A stretch of DNA of 64,000 bases from Arcuatula senhousia (taxonomy: Eukaryota; Mollusca; Bivalvia; Mytilida; Mytilidae), in NCBI GenBank assembly GCA_963971305.1, contig OZ020306.1, positions 56,208,686 to 56,272,685 on the forward strand, written 5' to 3'. The notes below the pieces were generated by a model. That model saw only the letters and a list, made by a program, of their open reading frames with translations. It was not told where the DNA came from and did no database searches. Below are positions 24,541-37,426 of the stretch, in pieces; the first letter of the stretch is position 1, and each line of letters starts with the position of its first letter. The translations under genes and the position numbers were made by a program.

Positions 24541-27500
24541 GTTTCTGTCCTGTTCTCGTTTATGTTTATACGGGTTTGTACTTTGCCGTTCCGGACTTAT
24601 AACATTCGGGTGCTTCATTGGTACTTCTTTGGGTTCTTAAATATGTATTAGGTTATATTCTTCCTATTAAGAAATGATTATGTATGGTGGCTATGGATTG
24701 ATTTTGATTCTCTTTATTTTGGTAGCGATTTTATTTCAATGCCGCGCAAAAATTGTCAGGAAGATAATTACAAAATTAATGTGATTTTACATTCTTTCTT
24801 CAGAAGCTCTGTTTGCCACGTCGATTTTTTTCAATATTTTATATGTCCTGAATTTGAAATAGGTGATCAATAAAAGGAGGAAACAATGAACGAATCCAAT
24901 ACTGCTGAGAACCTTCAGTCGAAACTTTACTCTGTGTCATCCAGGTACGGATCCAAAGAAAGGCGTATCGGGCGGACACCCGTACAATGTACCCCCCTAA
25001 AACTGACAAAAAAAATGTTTTTTTTTTTCAAAAATCCACACAAAAAACATAAAATTTCGCTCCTCGCTTCATTCGTCGAAACTTTTTTACGCCCCCCCCC
25101 CTTTTCCCCCTAAACTTAAATCCTGGAGCCGCCCCTGACTCGTTACTTTCCTGTTCATTTTACAAGAACAGTGAAAGTACGATGTTTTCTGGTTTTATAT
25201 ACCATATATCAGATGCACAAGAGGTCTAGGTCGGTTCAGATAATAAAGTTTAGATCTCTTCCTGGTTCTCTTTTAAACATAAGTTACAAATGTTCTCAAC
25301 CAGTTTACAAGGTTAATTTGAGGTTAATTATATGAAAAAAATGACAATATTTGTATTTGAAGATCAGAGGAAAGAGTTATCGCCCTTGAACGATCTTTAG
25401 CCTGGAGTTATTTTTGCTGTTAATCTTTTAATCCTTTGTAAAACCTGAAAAGAAAAGAATTTAGCACCTTTAGGATCTTTTTATGGTAGTTTTAATAATT
25501 ACCAATAAGCAGTTTTGATGAACAGATAAATTTGGAAAAACAACATGTTTTCTTTGAAATGAATCTTGTAATATTAAATGAAAACTTGTTTAGAACTTTT
25601 TCAAAGGGTTGTTTATGGCGGACAAAACATTATTATTTTAGTGTTCACTTTGTGAAGTTACTTTAAATAAATGGTGAATATGTAAATATTTATTTTGTGA
25701 AATAAACAAAAATGCAAATAGGTAAAATACTATCCAGAAAATATAATTGATTTAAGAATAACAAAGATCTCTGACATGATGATCATATTTTTGCAGTAAT
25801 CAATAGGACTATACGAAGTGTGCTCTGGATAGCGAATAAAATAAAACCAAGAGAGAACAGAACAGAAAACAAACCAAAAACAACAAAAAAAAATTTAAGT
25901 TTTAACAATTAAGAAAAAAAAATTCCTCCCTTTCATATATTAAAAAGAAAATGCATTTATGAAATTCGGATGTCTTTTTTTTCTTTTTGTTTATTAAAAA
26001 TGTCTTATTTCATTATATGACCATCCCCACCATATAAAAGCCTATGAAATCGCACTATTATCTGCATTTATCTTTCTGTGGACTGTTATTAATCAACATG
26101 GCTTGAACTGGTGTTGAAAAAAGCTATAAATCGAACGCACCTGTAGGAAATGATAGCGCGGGCTCAATTTATTGACGGTTATCGGTATTGAGGGATACTA
26201 CTGTAGGCTAAAAATATTGAGGGATGGTATTGACGGCTAAGTTCACTATAGTCTTGTACAATGGCCTTTGAATATTATAACTTTTTTTGCTCCGTCATTT
26301 CTCTTCAGTAGATAATTCCGGGAATATAGGTTATACGTAAAGTACCAATATTCTGGAGATTCTTGAATGATTTCTGAACAACTCCAAAGTTTTTCTCATT
26401 GTACTGTTATGACTGTACATAACCAATAATCTCATTGTAGTATGTATATCTTCGCTTTCTAAATCTTTTAAGTTAAGAGAACTGCTTACTTCTTGATACT
26501 TTTTCAACCTTTTGAATGTTTTATTTGATTCAAATGCTTCCAAGTTAGCTAATATTCATTTCTAATAACATAATACGAGTATGAAACAGTAACATATTAA
26601 ACCCGTCAACTCCTGAGGAAATTAAAACAGTCGTTTCTTTTTTGCAACAGTCATTAGAACTGAGGAGAGGAGACTAGTAAACTGTTTTTATTTTATTAAG
26701 GTTTATATGTTATAATGCTTGTATGTGTAAACTCATGTTTGTATGTTATCTATGTAGCTATATGTATGTACTACGACCCAAATGGGTTAAAGTTTTCAAA
26801 AAAAGAAATGTCTCTTTTTCACTTCTCAAAATACTGCCCGAATATGTCAGAAGAACCCATCTATTTTCTTTTAATTAAAAATTAATCAATATATGAAAAA
26901 TAACGGAACGAGTATAATGTTTGATGTCATTTTCTGACACAGTTTTGATAAATAACCCGGGATTTGTTCATGTCAGAAAAGTGTTAAAAGCCGTACATCA
27001 TTATGTCAGTTTTAAAATCAAGAACAAGAAATATACCGTACAGTAATTAATAAAAATCTAAAAATAATGATAAAAATAAAATTTGAACTCAACTTGAATG
27101 ATAATATAAAAAAATTCAAAGTTGAAAAAAAAAAATTTAATTAGTTAATTCAAAGTGTATTATTAAAAATGAAATCGTTTCTATCCATAGTTGGAAAAAG
27201 TGAAAGACGTTTTTTTTTTAAATTCAAGTACGCAAAATTTAATCTGAGTTATTTAACAAGGAAGGCCAAAATGAAGGCCGCTCCTGTGTATCTACATAAA
27301 TATTCTGTTTTAGCAGAAGGTTTACCAAAATTCGATGTGTTTGTTTCACATTTTAAAACCAACAAATACGACCAAATATTTATATTAATTATAATAGAAT
27401 AATAAAAAGTAATGATAATGTTCAATTATGATATATTTCTTTGATTTAAAAAAATGCTTGATAGCATGAACATACCACTTTGAGCTCGTATTGTGTACGC

Positions 27501-27960
27501 TCATGTAAAATCAAAATTCAATAATTTCCCGAATATTTAAGACTGACTAGTATAAAAGTTTAATATTTTTTACAATTTTTAAAAACAAAATCAAAATTAG
27601 AACAATTAAAATTATGATAAGATCTAATCAATTATCAAATAATACAAAACTTCGGACAAAGATTAAAAGCTGAACTTGTCAAAATATTATTTCTATTCCT
27701 TTTTAATATTTTTAAATATATTTACAAGAAAATTGAGTGCTGCCAAAGGTTATTTTACTAGCGACATCAATTTGACTATGTTCAAAGCAATAATTTTCCT
27801 GTTAGGCAAGCGTATATCAGTTTATCAGCTAATTCTGCATATTTAATGCCGGGGGCGGGATCGTAGTGGTTATACTTGTTTTCTCTTCATAATTTCATAA
27901 TTCCGTTATCATTTCATCAATATTTTCAGCCAATCATAATCGCAGATCTTGTCTCTGTAT
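24541..27960. other. Intergenic region upstream of Irx-like gene 1
   Basis: No gene is supported. A C-rich MITE-like remnant ends CCTGGAGCCGCCCCTGACT at about 25138. The sequence from about 25.2 to 27.9 kb is very AT-rich and is the only long stretch in the left half of the window without an obvious transposon boundary. That makes it the likeliest place for regulatory DNA of gene 1; this is inference. Confidence 0.4.
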
Positions 27961-27972
27961 TTAAATTTTACA

Positions 27973-28046
27973 GCACGTGTGAGTTAATTAACCGTTATGA
28001 ATTTTCTGATATAAAAATACGATAGCTTTATGAAGTCTTCATTAGA
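27973..28046 (+). promoter_or_regulatory. Core promoter of Irx-like gene 1 (E-box, TATA, initiator-like)
   Basis: TATAAAAATA starts at 28010. An initiator-like TCATTA has its A at 28041, 31 bp downstream, the normal TATA-to-start distance. A CACGTG E-box lies at about 27973 and a CCAAT box (AGCCAATCA) near 27929. The predicted leader is about 93 nt to the ATG at 28134. Confidence 0.65.
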
Positions 28047-28133
28047 ACTTTGACTTTGGGATATTTAACATTTTTATTCAGGATTTATTAGTCTTTTTGT
28101 TTTTATTTTGTGGATCATTGTTGTACCAAAGAC

Positions 28134-30491
28134 ATGTCTTTGGCTAAAGGAACTACAAGGCTAGACCCATCATCATCAGATCTTCTCAAGAAAAACTTTG
28201 TAAGTATATCATTTTACTTTTATCAAAGCCTTTTTTTTTTCTTATACGCTAAAGTAAATAATACTTTGATGGCAATAAAGATAAAAGTTTGTAATACAAA
28301 AATTATTATAAAAATCTTTTTTTTTTTATCTCTTTATAAGAAGGATTTTATTGTCACACTTACCTAAAAAAAATTAAAGACGAAAATACTAAACACAACT
28401 CTTTTCACAATAAAATTGATGAAATTTTAAAATTGATTCTTTTTTTAAGTTTTTTTTTTAAGGTTTGTCTTATTTATGATGAAGAATTTTTAAAACTTGA
28501 TCAATACATTGTAAGAATATGATTTAGACAATACATTTTTCCTGGAGTACTTGTTGAAATATAGTTATAGATTAAAAATATTTTTTTATGTAGGTTTGCG
28601 GAGATCCATATTGTCCAAAGGCTACCGACCAGTATTCTGGACGAATAATGTGTCGGTGTTATCAGACGGGGAGTGTACATCCACCCCAATTTGCCATGCC
28701 ACCAAATTTTGCCGCTGCATTATTAAACGGAGCTATGCATGCAGAATTACCATCACCTGTATCAACTCCTATTGTACGTATAGTCATTTTAACACTGTTT
28801 TATTATAACATTTTATTTGTGATCAAAGTAAAGATATTACTAATATTTGATGTTCAAAATAAATCTTTATTTCATGTTATCTAAAGAAATCTTTTTTTTT
28901 TTCATTATCCTTCATCTTATTTCTAATAATTAACAAACCAACGCGAATTTGAATTAAATACATCTCATTGTATTTAACAACATAGTTTTTTTTTAAAACT
29001 GAAGCACCAATATGATTTTAGATTATTTATTATATATTTTCCTGTACATTTTAATATTTTTTTACAGACACATGCTGGTTTCTCCGGACTAGCACCAGTA
29101 GGATACAGTCCGTATTCCACAATGTCTCCAACACATCAGAACGTTGAAAATATCCTTCGTTCACAAATGTGCGGCTATATGTAAGTCATCGTTTAGAAAA
29201 AAAAACAAATAGAAATAGTATTCAAAAGCTTACTTTGTACAGTTTTTTTCGTAACGGGTTTTGAAGCGACATCTTTTAATTCATGCACAGGTTCAATTTA
29301 ATATTTGAAATTCAAAACAAATATTACCCAAAATACACGTGAAAAGGAAAAAAAATTGGCTTGCAAGGTTTAAATGGTTCGAACCCTCGGTTTATTTATG
29401 TTAATCTTACAATTCATAAAAGTGATCCGTTTTCTCATGTTAACTGTGTTTTGTTGTAAAAATACTAAAATACGTTTATATATTTTCCCTTTTTCATTAC
29501 TTTAGGTACTCTGGCATAGACCCAAATACCGGGAGAAGAAAGAATGCTACAAGGGAAACAACTGCGGCTTTAAAGGCATGGCTAAAAGAACACAAAAAGA
29601 ATCCTTATCCTACAAAAGCAGAAAAGATAATGTTAGCGATCATTACTCGGATGACCCTTACCCAGGTGTCGACTTGGTTCGCCAATGCTAGGAGGAGATT
29701 AAAGAAAGAACACAGAGGAGAATTCTCGTCAGATAACAGTTACGACAACATTAGCACCACAAGTAGTGATGACGAAGACAGCATAAAATCTGACCCAATG
29801 GAAGGTAAAATTTTCGAAGTTATTATGCTCTTGTTAAGTCGTTTAACTTTATCCTAACCGGAAAATGAAAAAAATATTGAAAAGGCTTATTATATTTTGC
29901 AATGTCTTCAAGTCATAATTCTCAGATGAAAACAATTTTATTGGTATGATAACTTTTAATTATACAATGGGCTCCCTTAATAAAGGTTTAAATAAGATTA
30001 GTACTGTATATTTGTTCCTTTGCAAATAAATCTTTACTTAGTTGGGGTTTCCTTTTATTTCAGAAGGAGGAACACCAGAGCATGAACTTCCAGGTTACAG
30101 TGCCATATCCAGGGAAGACATGTACAATTATGCCTCGTTTTCATTCTTTTCACAAAGACCGCTTACATCAACACCAATCAATCACAACATGAACACTTTA
30201 CCATGTTATGCTGCAGACGACAAGCATTTTGAATTAACAAACTCAAAAAAAGATTCTGGAGCAGCAGAAAAATGTTCAGTTTCAAAGAAATCCAACTCGG
30301 ATGAGACATTATCACAAGAACGTCCAACAGAAGAAGAACAAGAAAATAGCATCCAAAACCTTCAACCGGAAAGACCAAAATTCTTGCCGCCATTGATTTC
30401 AAGACCTAAGATTTGGTCTATTTCAAACATAATCGGCAATACAGTCGAGGAAAAGGAACCAAACAGTGACAATAAGAGAGAAACAATCTAA
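28134..30491 (+). CDS. Iroquois-type TALE homeodomain protein, gene 1 (361 aa, five exons)
   Basis: Exons: 28134-28199, 28594-28773, 29068-29180, 29506-29804, 30064-30491. All introns are GT-AG, phases 0,0,2,1. The product should be a nuclear DNA-binding transcription factor. The homeodomain (about residues 130-190, all in exon 4) has the TALE loop KKNPYPTK, the Irx-type helix [15 protein letters not shown] and the Irx N-terminal arm [10 protein letters not shown]; from memory it differs from animal Irx proteins at only a few positions. Other parts: a cysteine motif at residues 24-44 (C-x4-C-x12-C-x-C), an LRSQ block before the homeodomain, an acidic serine tail (SSDDEDS, 206-212), and RPKIWS at 333-338, like the KPKIWS motif of Irx proteins. 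It is shorter than usual Irx proteins (about 400-600 aa). The start is the first ATG after the TATA box. Paralogue: the gene at 52.4 kb. It could be a true Irx or a spiralian TALE gene. Confidence 0.93.
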
Positions 30492-30655
30492 GATACTGTT
30501 GTTTTCATAGAACATGATATTGTCATGACTTTTTAAGTGCTAGCAACATTTGGACATCTTTCAAACTTTTTTATTTCACTTGTTACGCTAAAGATGTATT
30601 AGCAACATTTATAGAACATTTTGTTTTAATTATACATGTAACATGCAACATATAT

Positions 30656-30667
30656 ATTAAAATTAAA
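30656..30667 (+). terminator. Candidate polyadenylation signals of gene 1
   Basis: ATTAAA occurs at 30656-30661 and again at 30662-30667, about 165 nt after the stop codon. It is the commonest variant of AATAAA. No canonical AATAAA lies nearer. Confidence 0.45.
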
Positions 30668-30699
30668 ACTATGCTTAAAGGGTTTTTTCCTTACAAATC

Positions 30700-32420
30700 A
30701 GTCAACAAAACAAATCTGAACGGCAGTCATCAATACCGATAAACTTTATCTAAGGAGTAGCATCAGATTAAAAATTAGGAATATATTTAGCAAAGAAAAC
30801 ACATCGATTCACTCACAAGCATCGCTAGGAACAAATGATATCTTTTTGTTATCAAATTAATGCAGTGAATTTGAATCCATATTGATTAATGCGAACCGAT
30901 ATATTCCTGGTTGCCACCAACCAGACAACTGTCGACAACAGTTGGGAATATATTGGATTTTTATCGATCGATATCTTTACCAACTGGACCAAACAAAAAT
31001 AAAGTTTAGCTCAGGTCATTTTTTCACATTGAACGGGCTTCTCATTTATTGTTATTGACCCCAAAAGTGAATAGGAAGCTTTTAGGGACCGGCCATTTAA
31101 CTTGAAAGGGGAGGTTTTGTTTTTTCCTTAAACTATAGTCTGAAAATCATTTTTAATGAAAACAAATATTTTAGCAGCAGAGGATGAGAAAAGAAATATT
31201 TTGAAGAAGGATTTCTGCCCTATGAAATAATGATATTAATGAATATGAATATTCTGTCGCGACGCAACGCCTTCGATTTTTTTTAACCAAAACAAAAAAC
31301 CAAGCCCCCCCTTTCAAGTTAAATTGTCCATCCCTTAGCATTGTTCACACACCAAAAAAGTTATAAGGCAGGGGATTTTTATTTTATTTTTGTTTTATAC
31401 AAACAAAAATAAAAAGGGACTATGAGGCTGTCTAAGAACAGATGAGGGAGGGGCATGAGAAGCTTTTTTTATTTAGCCTCTTCTATCATGATCACATAAA
31501 GGTTTTTGTCTCGAATTGCACGTGTCTCTAATAAGTATATTATGAATGTCTACAAAAGCTATGTGCAATTACCAGGAAGAGGAAACAGAAAACGTATTCT
31601 AACGTACCTAGCGGAAATACTTTTTCAACATAACGGGGTATTTAAATGCCATTTTGTTGTTGAATCTTTGACACATTTCTGTTTCAAATTGTCCATCTTT
31701 ACTTTTAAGTTTAATGTTTTGAGTTTTCATTTCTCGGATCTAATTTTACAAACTGACTTTTCTCACTTTTCATATAACCAAGCCTTCCCTGGTCCCATGT
31801 ATTACATCCATGTTCACTTTCTTTGTTAATTTCCCTTTATATCATTTATTTAAGCCGTTGAAAAAAACATGTTTAAAATTTCTTGGATATTTATGAATTC
31901 TTTAATTGTGCATTGACTTTTTATACAATTTACCTTGGAACGTTTAAAAAGAAACATCTTTACCTCAGATATGCATCAAGAATGCATAAGAAGCCGGGAG
32001 TATCGATTGGATATTCGAAAAATTTAAAGTTCCCACTGAAAGGCAAAAAAAATGTATAAAAATCACACAACACTCAAGTCGAAATTAAAGTGTTCATACG
32101 TGTAAACAGTACCTGCTTATGACAACAAACTTGTCATGTTCTCAGCTATCAATCCAGGGTGTGTCAATCCCAGTAAAGGACGACAACTCGAAACTCTACG
32201 ACAAACCGTATGTTCTTATTTAAAACAGGAATCCCATTTTCTGCCTACGAGCACACGATGTCCTCCGTAAAATTTCAAGAAATTGACGACAATAACCGAG
32301 GAGCAACTTTTTCGCCCTTTAAAAAAACACGCTCTTGAATAACTTATCAGTTGCGATAATCATTTATGAAAGAACGATTCGTTGCATTATAAACTCGATA
32401 CTTTGCACCTTGAACAAATA
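30700..32420. other. Downstream of gene 1, no gene recognised
   Basis: Contains the T MITE (31083-31337, listed separately). An open frame at 31506-31829 shows no domain. Otherwise nothing is recognised. Confidence 0.4.
31083..31337. mobile_element. 'T' MITE, copy 1
   Basis: TTAGGGACCGGCCATTTAAC plus TTGAAAGGGG at the left pairs with CCCCTTTCAAGTTAAATTG plus TCCATCCCTTA at the right. Related copies are at 55603-55821 and 59870-60001, with a half-copy near 16543. The centre differs between copies, as expected for old miniature elements. Confidence 0.75.
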
Positions 32421-32468
32421 TTATGCTGGCGTCACACTGTCCCGATTTTGACATACGATGGAATGTGA

Positions 32469-33548
32469 CGTTACGTCGGATATTGCTTCCACATAACGTA
32501 ACACAATTATAGCGTCGTAAAAAATCAAGAATTTTGGCTTTTTTTTTCTTGAAAAAGTATCTCATTTTAACAGTTTTTAACGAAATAATGCAATCTTCTT
32601 TGTCTTGATGATCACGTACATACAAAATACAAGTGTTCAAGGTGTACTTTTTACAAAAAATATAAAATTCTGTTAAGATCATAATATATAAAGACAACAA
32701 GTTTTGATGTTTGCATTGATGTTACGCAACAACGCTGTAAACTAAAGGATGGGACATTTCTGCGAGACATTTTCAAATTTGTATGTTTTTCGAGATATAA
32801 GAGCAAATGACACAACCGAGACACCATTCGATTTCTGTTTCTTTTTACTTGTAGGCTATATTATCGATTGTAATTGTAACAATTCTATTTTTTCATAAAA
32901 AGTTGTCCGTTTTCATGTTTGTTTCATCTTTGAAGCGATTTTCTGCTGGGGGACAAATCTGCGAGACAAGCTTTTTTAATAAATTTTTGGATAAAGGAGT
33001 ATACAACATGAAAGAAAATTTGTAATCAAAGAGTTTAGGCTTATTACAAAGTAACTATATAGTCATGGATGCTAAAAATTTGTTATTAATTTGAGAATTG
33101 TAAAATGTTCCAGAATATTTTTCAGTTTTGTCGCCGTGGGACAAATAAACCATTTCTGTATTCGTACTAAGATTTTCTAATTTAGAGCTTTGAAAAAGCT
33201 ACCATTTTGACAATGTCGAAAAGGGAATATATTAATCATATTTACTAAGTTTCGAAAGTGTACTCCAACTTTTTGCAGTTTTTCTGGTGTCAAAACATTT
33301 TCCGAGAGCCAAAATTGTTACACGGGACAGCATAAAATTTGACGTTGTTTTGAAGAATCTGAACAATTTATTTTTAAATTACCCTTCTTTGGATGTTATT
33401 ATTCATACCAGAACCTAGCCCTGTTTTTGAGCTTTCAGAATTTGCATAGAAGTTGTATGTTCCGACATTGGCGTCCCAACAAGTAAGCAATAGTTAAAAG
33501 AAAAACAATATTTTTCGACATAGTAGCAATATCTAACGTAACGTCTTA
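32469..33548. mobile_element. 'W': ~1.08-kb TIR element inserted in X3
   Basis: In X2 the sequence runs from ACATACGATGGACACACGAA straight into TGTTAAAATTTC. In X3 about 1.08 kb is inserted at this point. The inserted piece has inverted ends, GACGTTACGTCGGATATTGC against GCAATATCTAACGTAACGTC. GAATGTGA occurs on both sides (32461-32468 and 33549-33556), which would be an 8-bp duplication of hAT type, but the repeats are not flush with it. Boundaries are approximate. Confidence 0.65.
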
Positions 33549-33843
33549 CGAATGTGAAAATTTCAACTTCGTGCGAAGTTAGTCCCGAACTTGCTAAAAA
33601 TCAAAATCAAAACCGAAGGGTATACGATTAGAACCGATGGCTAAGCGATCGGAAAAGTAGCACATACGAATAGCTGCGAACCGATTACGAAGTTGTTACG
33701 ATGGTATCAAGATAAGTCGAGAATTAGATCCGAAGGAGACACGAATTTATACGACGGCTGTACGACGTCGTGTTTAGCATACGATTGGTCTACGAAGCAT
33801 CACGATGGGTATATATACGAAGTATGAAATATAATAACGCGAT

Positions 33844-33978
33844 AACAAAGGATACTCTGGAGCAGCTAACACTGGCGGTGGTGTGTCATGGGCTGGACGA
33901 CCCATGGCACATAGCGAGTCTATTAGTCGATGCAGAGGGGCTTTCCCCTAGTCACGACTATAAATACCCATCTGTCTG
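33844..33978 (+). mobile_element. Dispersed repeat 'S', copy 2, with 14-bp target duplication
   Basis: TATAATAACGCGAT occurs at 33830-33843 and again at 33979-33992, exactly flanking the 135-bp insert. X2 has no such insert at the matching place (about 6690). The insert starts AACAAAGGATACTCTGGAGC and carries GGCGGTGGTGTGTCATGGGC and CCCATGGCACATAGCGAG. A long duplication of irregular size indicates LINE-driven retroposition. Confidence 0.88.
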
Positions 33979-35779
33979 TATAATAACGCGATTTGCAATA
34001 AGATTATATAATTTAGTCTATATAAATTGTCCTTTGCAGCCTCTAATTAATATTTATGGATGACAAGTTAAAACGATGGCTCTCCAAGCAAACCCCTGCT
34101 GTCCTTGATGTCGATCAGTAAGAGTAGATAAGACATTTGATATAAAGCTAATATGTAGAGTCTGTTAAGATAGAACAAAAAGATGACGCTACTTTATCTT
34201 TTTTTGTTCGTGTGAGTTGACCGAAGCGCACATAACCTAAAAAGAAGAAGAATATGTTGTAACTATATAGAAAGTTCAACAATTTTAGCTGTTGCGAACG
34301 ATTCTTGAACAAAGCGTGTCCACCTTATAATACATTACTTCGTTACCGGTCCTATACCGGTATCTAAGTCCAAAGGTCCCGTAAATATTTGCGGACCGAA
34401 ACGGAGTGTATAAACTTGATCTCAGTAACCCGTAATGGTGGACTGGCATACAGTACATACCAAAAAGCAGTTTAATAACTATGATTAAGGGTTAAGAAAA
34501 AAAATGTGGGAAACTGATATTTCAGTGAAATTCTAAAGTTCAAACGGTCCTAACTCTGTAAAAAATTGCGGACCGGAACAACGCGTTAACTTGATCTTTA
34601 ACTCATCATGGTAAGACTCACATACCAAAAATCAGTTTAAAGTTTAATATCTATATATAAGGTTTTCAAAAAAAGTGCGAAAAAGTTATTGTGACAGCGA
34701 GACGCCCGGCCGGACAGACACACAAACGGGCAGACGGAGTGCAAACCTAAAGTCCCCTTCGGCTTTTGTCGGTAGGGGACTGATAAAAACTAAAGTTAGT
34801 TTAAAATGTTTAAACCTTTATTTCTGATAATGAATTTCAAGTATTAAAAGATGCCACAAAAGCTTGGACGAGGACGCGAAAGAGGGAAGCGCCTGGCTGG
34901 AAAGAACAGGACGAAAAGAAAAGCGTCAGAAAATTCTAGATCCAGACTGTCTTCGCTTTGTTTTGTCTTTTCTTCTTGTACTTTTGAGACTGTTCATTCT
35001 AGTTTCATTTTTTTTTAATTTCCTTTATCAATTTTTCGAAACTAAAAAAATTATGAATAAAGAATTAATGAGGATACTTGTATCATAAGCTGCTGTCTTG
35101 TAAGTCTTCTTCATGCTGCATTTTAATTATGAGGGGGAAAAAGAGCTATATACATGTACTAACTTTTCTTTTTCTAAACGATTTATTGTAAACATGTAAC
35201 ACGCCCCTAACTGAAAAGGATTGATAAATGTCCCTATAAGGCACTTTTGACACGTTTGATACGTTTGATATTTTTTTTACTTCAGAAATCGTACTGCTTT
35301 GACCAGTGCCGTGTTTCCATCTCCATGCCATTACTCTATGCCATTACATTAGTTACGACGGATATACGAATACAAAGCGAGGTCTTTGCGACGCCGTGTT
35401 TCCTTCGCACCACCTTTGGAGAGCTTCTCGTTCCATTCGTGTCGCCATCGTACGATAAATTAATCCGACGACACTAAGAAGGCAACACGAAATCAGAAGA
35501 TGCTTTCACGAAGGCATTACGATAGAAAGGATGGATTAACGAACACAACACGAACAAGGGCCTTCGCACGAACCTTCGGGAGTTTTTTAACATGTTAAAA
35601 AATTAGGAAGGCATTACGAAGTTGCTCCCGAAGTTGGAATATTTCAGCCGATGGTGCTACGATGGTAAAAGATGGCAACACGAATAGCGCGATTTGAATA
35701 CGATCACTCCCGATTTTGAAAATATCAATAGTCGTGTTTCCATCGGGGTCAAAATCGGGATAGTGTGACGCCAGCATAA

Positions 35780-36765
35780 CAAATAACTATATACATGATA
35801 TATATATCCAAATTAGATCATAGAGACGATAATTGAACCTCTATAAACATTTCTATACATGTAGTTAAAGTAAAAGTTAAGAACCGCCGATTTTTGGCCA
35901 GATTTCACAGAGTGAAAAATCCGGGTTATAAAATGGTGAGTGTCGGGCGGCGCGCGGGCGGGCGGGGAAGAAATTTTCGTAACAGTTTTCTCAGCAACTA
36001 CTAATCTCAGCCGCTTGATATTTGGTAAACAGCAATTAACCTGGGGTCCCATAACGTGGGATTCGATTTCAGGTCTGTCGCTTACCTATACTTCCTGTTT
36101 AACGACATATCCGGCCATTTTTGACTTTGACAGATTTTTTAAATTTTCCAGACAGAATCAAAAAGATTAATCCAAAACTTTCATAGTGATAAAAGACAAT
36201 TATGTTTTTGATTTAGTTTTTTTTTTCAATGAAAAAGTGAATTTTCAAGTGGTCCTTAACTTCTGTCCAAGTGTATAATTAAATTTTTAATTTGAATACT
36301 CTGAGAGCCTTGCTATAAATGATTTCAAACTTTACTCATTGTCTTTTTAAAGCATTATAGCGATCAAGCATGTCGGTTTTGTGTGATGATACTCCACCAA
36401 ATCATTATTGTCACGTTGAAGTGTTGCGTCGAATTTAAATTCAATATGTTTGATTTTTTTACATCAGTTGATTGATGATTCTCAGCTAGCTGTGTTCTTT
36501 AGAGAGTTCCTTTTAATTACTGTCCTTTCGTTTGTTATTGTTGTCTTTTGTCTAAGGTTCTTTCTAGGTGAATTGAACTTTGATCGATTTTAATTGTATT
36601 GTGTGTTTAGTTTTTGTGCTTTGTCTAGGAAAAATAATAGCGGGAAGGTTGGGCCCAAAAAACTAGTTTACCCCGCCACATATTATATGTGCCTGTCCTA
36701 AACCAGGAATCTTTGACAAAGCTTTCGTTTGTACTTGTCTTTTTGATGTTTTCTGTTCCTTCTTA
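35780..36765. other. Intergenic, nothing recognised
   Basis: A G/C-rich island GGGCGGCGCGCGGGCGGGCG at about 35945 stands out in AT-rich DNA. A short + frame covers it (35940-36170) but has no recognisable domain. No gene called. Confidence 0.4.
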
Positions 36766-36945
36766 AAGGACTGGATTTGAATTATATGCATTTTATCTAA
36801 ACCATGAGCCTATTGCAGAACCGCAAGCAGCGCCTATACTGGCCTCGTTGAAGGCTGCTGGCGGTTGTCCATTGTGCTTTTTCTTAGTTGCCGCTTGATT
36901 GTGGGCTGTGTCGCGTACACTTTTTCCACATCTCATCATTTCTTA
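36766..36945 (+). repeat. Dispersed ~180-bp repeat, copy 2
   Basis: Parallel to 23150-23330: GGACTGGATTTGAATTATAT, GCAGAACCGCAAGCAGCGCC, GCTGGCGGTTGTCCATTGTG and GGGCTGTGTCGCGTACACTT. The copies have diverged by about 10-15% by eye. Confidence 0.7.
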
Positions 36946-37319
36946 TTCGATAATTCGATCCAACGAAGTGAAATTATCCAGTGATGATATGTGTATCAAC
37001 AAATATCAGGAAGAGATTATCATTCTCTCTGACACGAATTTACCAAACTGAATTAGATTTATAGCACAGTTTTGTGTCATCCAAATGAAAAGGCTATAAC
37101 CACAGAATACTGTTTCAAAAACAAACAAAAGTTAACAGTTATTTGTACAAATGAAATTAGAGTATCATTGACTGATTAATAAAGAAACCCAGATATAACA
37201 CGTGTTGGTCTTTTTAGGGGATGGGGGTGGAAAAAAGGTTAAGGTGCTCGAAAACTAGGTAAGAATCAATGATGTTAATGCAACATCACGTCACTAAGAA
37301 CCTATCTACTTTGTGAAAA

Positions 37320-37420
37320 GCAGAGGTACCCGTGGGTCATCCGAATGGCAAAAGTCCAAAAGGGCAAAGACAAAATCAGTAAACACCAGTGAGAACAGGA
37401 GGAAATAACAGACAACATAG
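37320..37420 (-). repeat. Dispersed ~100-bp repeat, inverted relative to 43236-43330
   Basis: AGAGGTACCCGTGGGTCATC, AAAAGTCCAAAAGGGCAAAG and AAAATCAGTAAACACCAGTG are the reverse complement of the block at 43236-43330 (GTGTTTACTGGTTTTGTC, CCCTTTTGGACTTTT, GGTACCTCTGC). Confidence 0.65.
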
Positions 37421-37426
37421 AATACA

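Larger units (their letters stand above)
32424..35776 (+). mobile_element. X3: third copy of the X element, with two insertions
   Basis: It starts TGCTGGCGTCACACTGTCCC and ends GGGATAGTGTGACGCCAGCA. TA flanks both ends (TTA on the left, TAA on the right). Once the W insertion and the S repeat are set aside it runs in parallel with X2 and antiparallel with X1, which is how the nest at 4.1-18.4 kb could be unravelled. The interior includes a block around 34700-34790 (GCCGGACAGACACAC, TAAAGTCCCCTTCGGCTTTT) shared with X1 and X2. No transposase is seen. Confidence 0.85.

Noticed and set aside
28110..28133. Upstream start of gene 1 at 28110
   Set aside because: That position is GTG, not ATG; the first ATG in frame after the TATA box is 28134, with a purine at -3.
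29370..29400. B-box-like GGTTCGAACCC in intron 3 of gene 1
   Set aside because: No A box or stem structure nearby; most likely chance.
36781..36945. Possible exon in the 36.8 kb block
   Set aside because: The block is a dispersed repeat shared with 23150-23330 and carries no consistent open frame in both copies.
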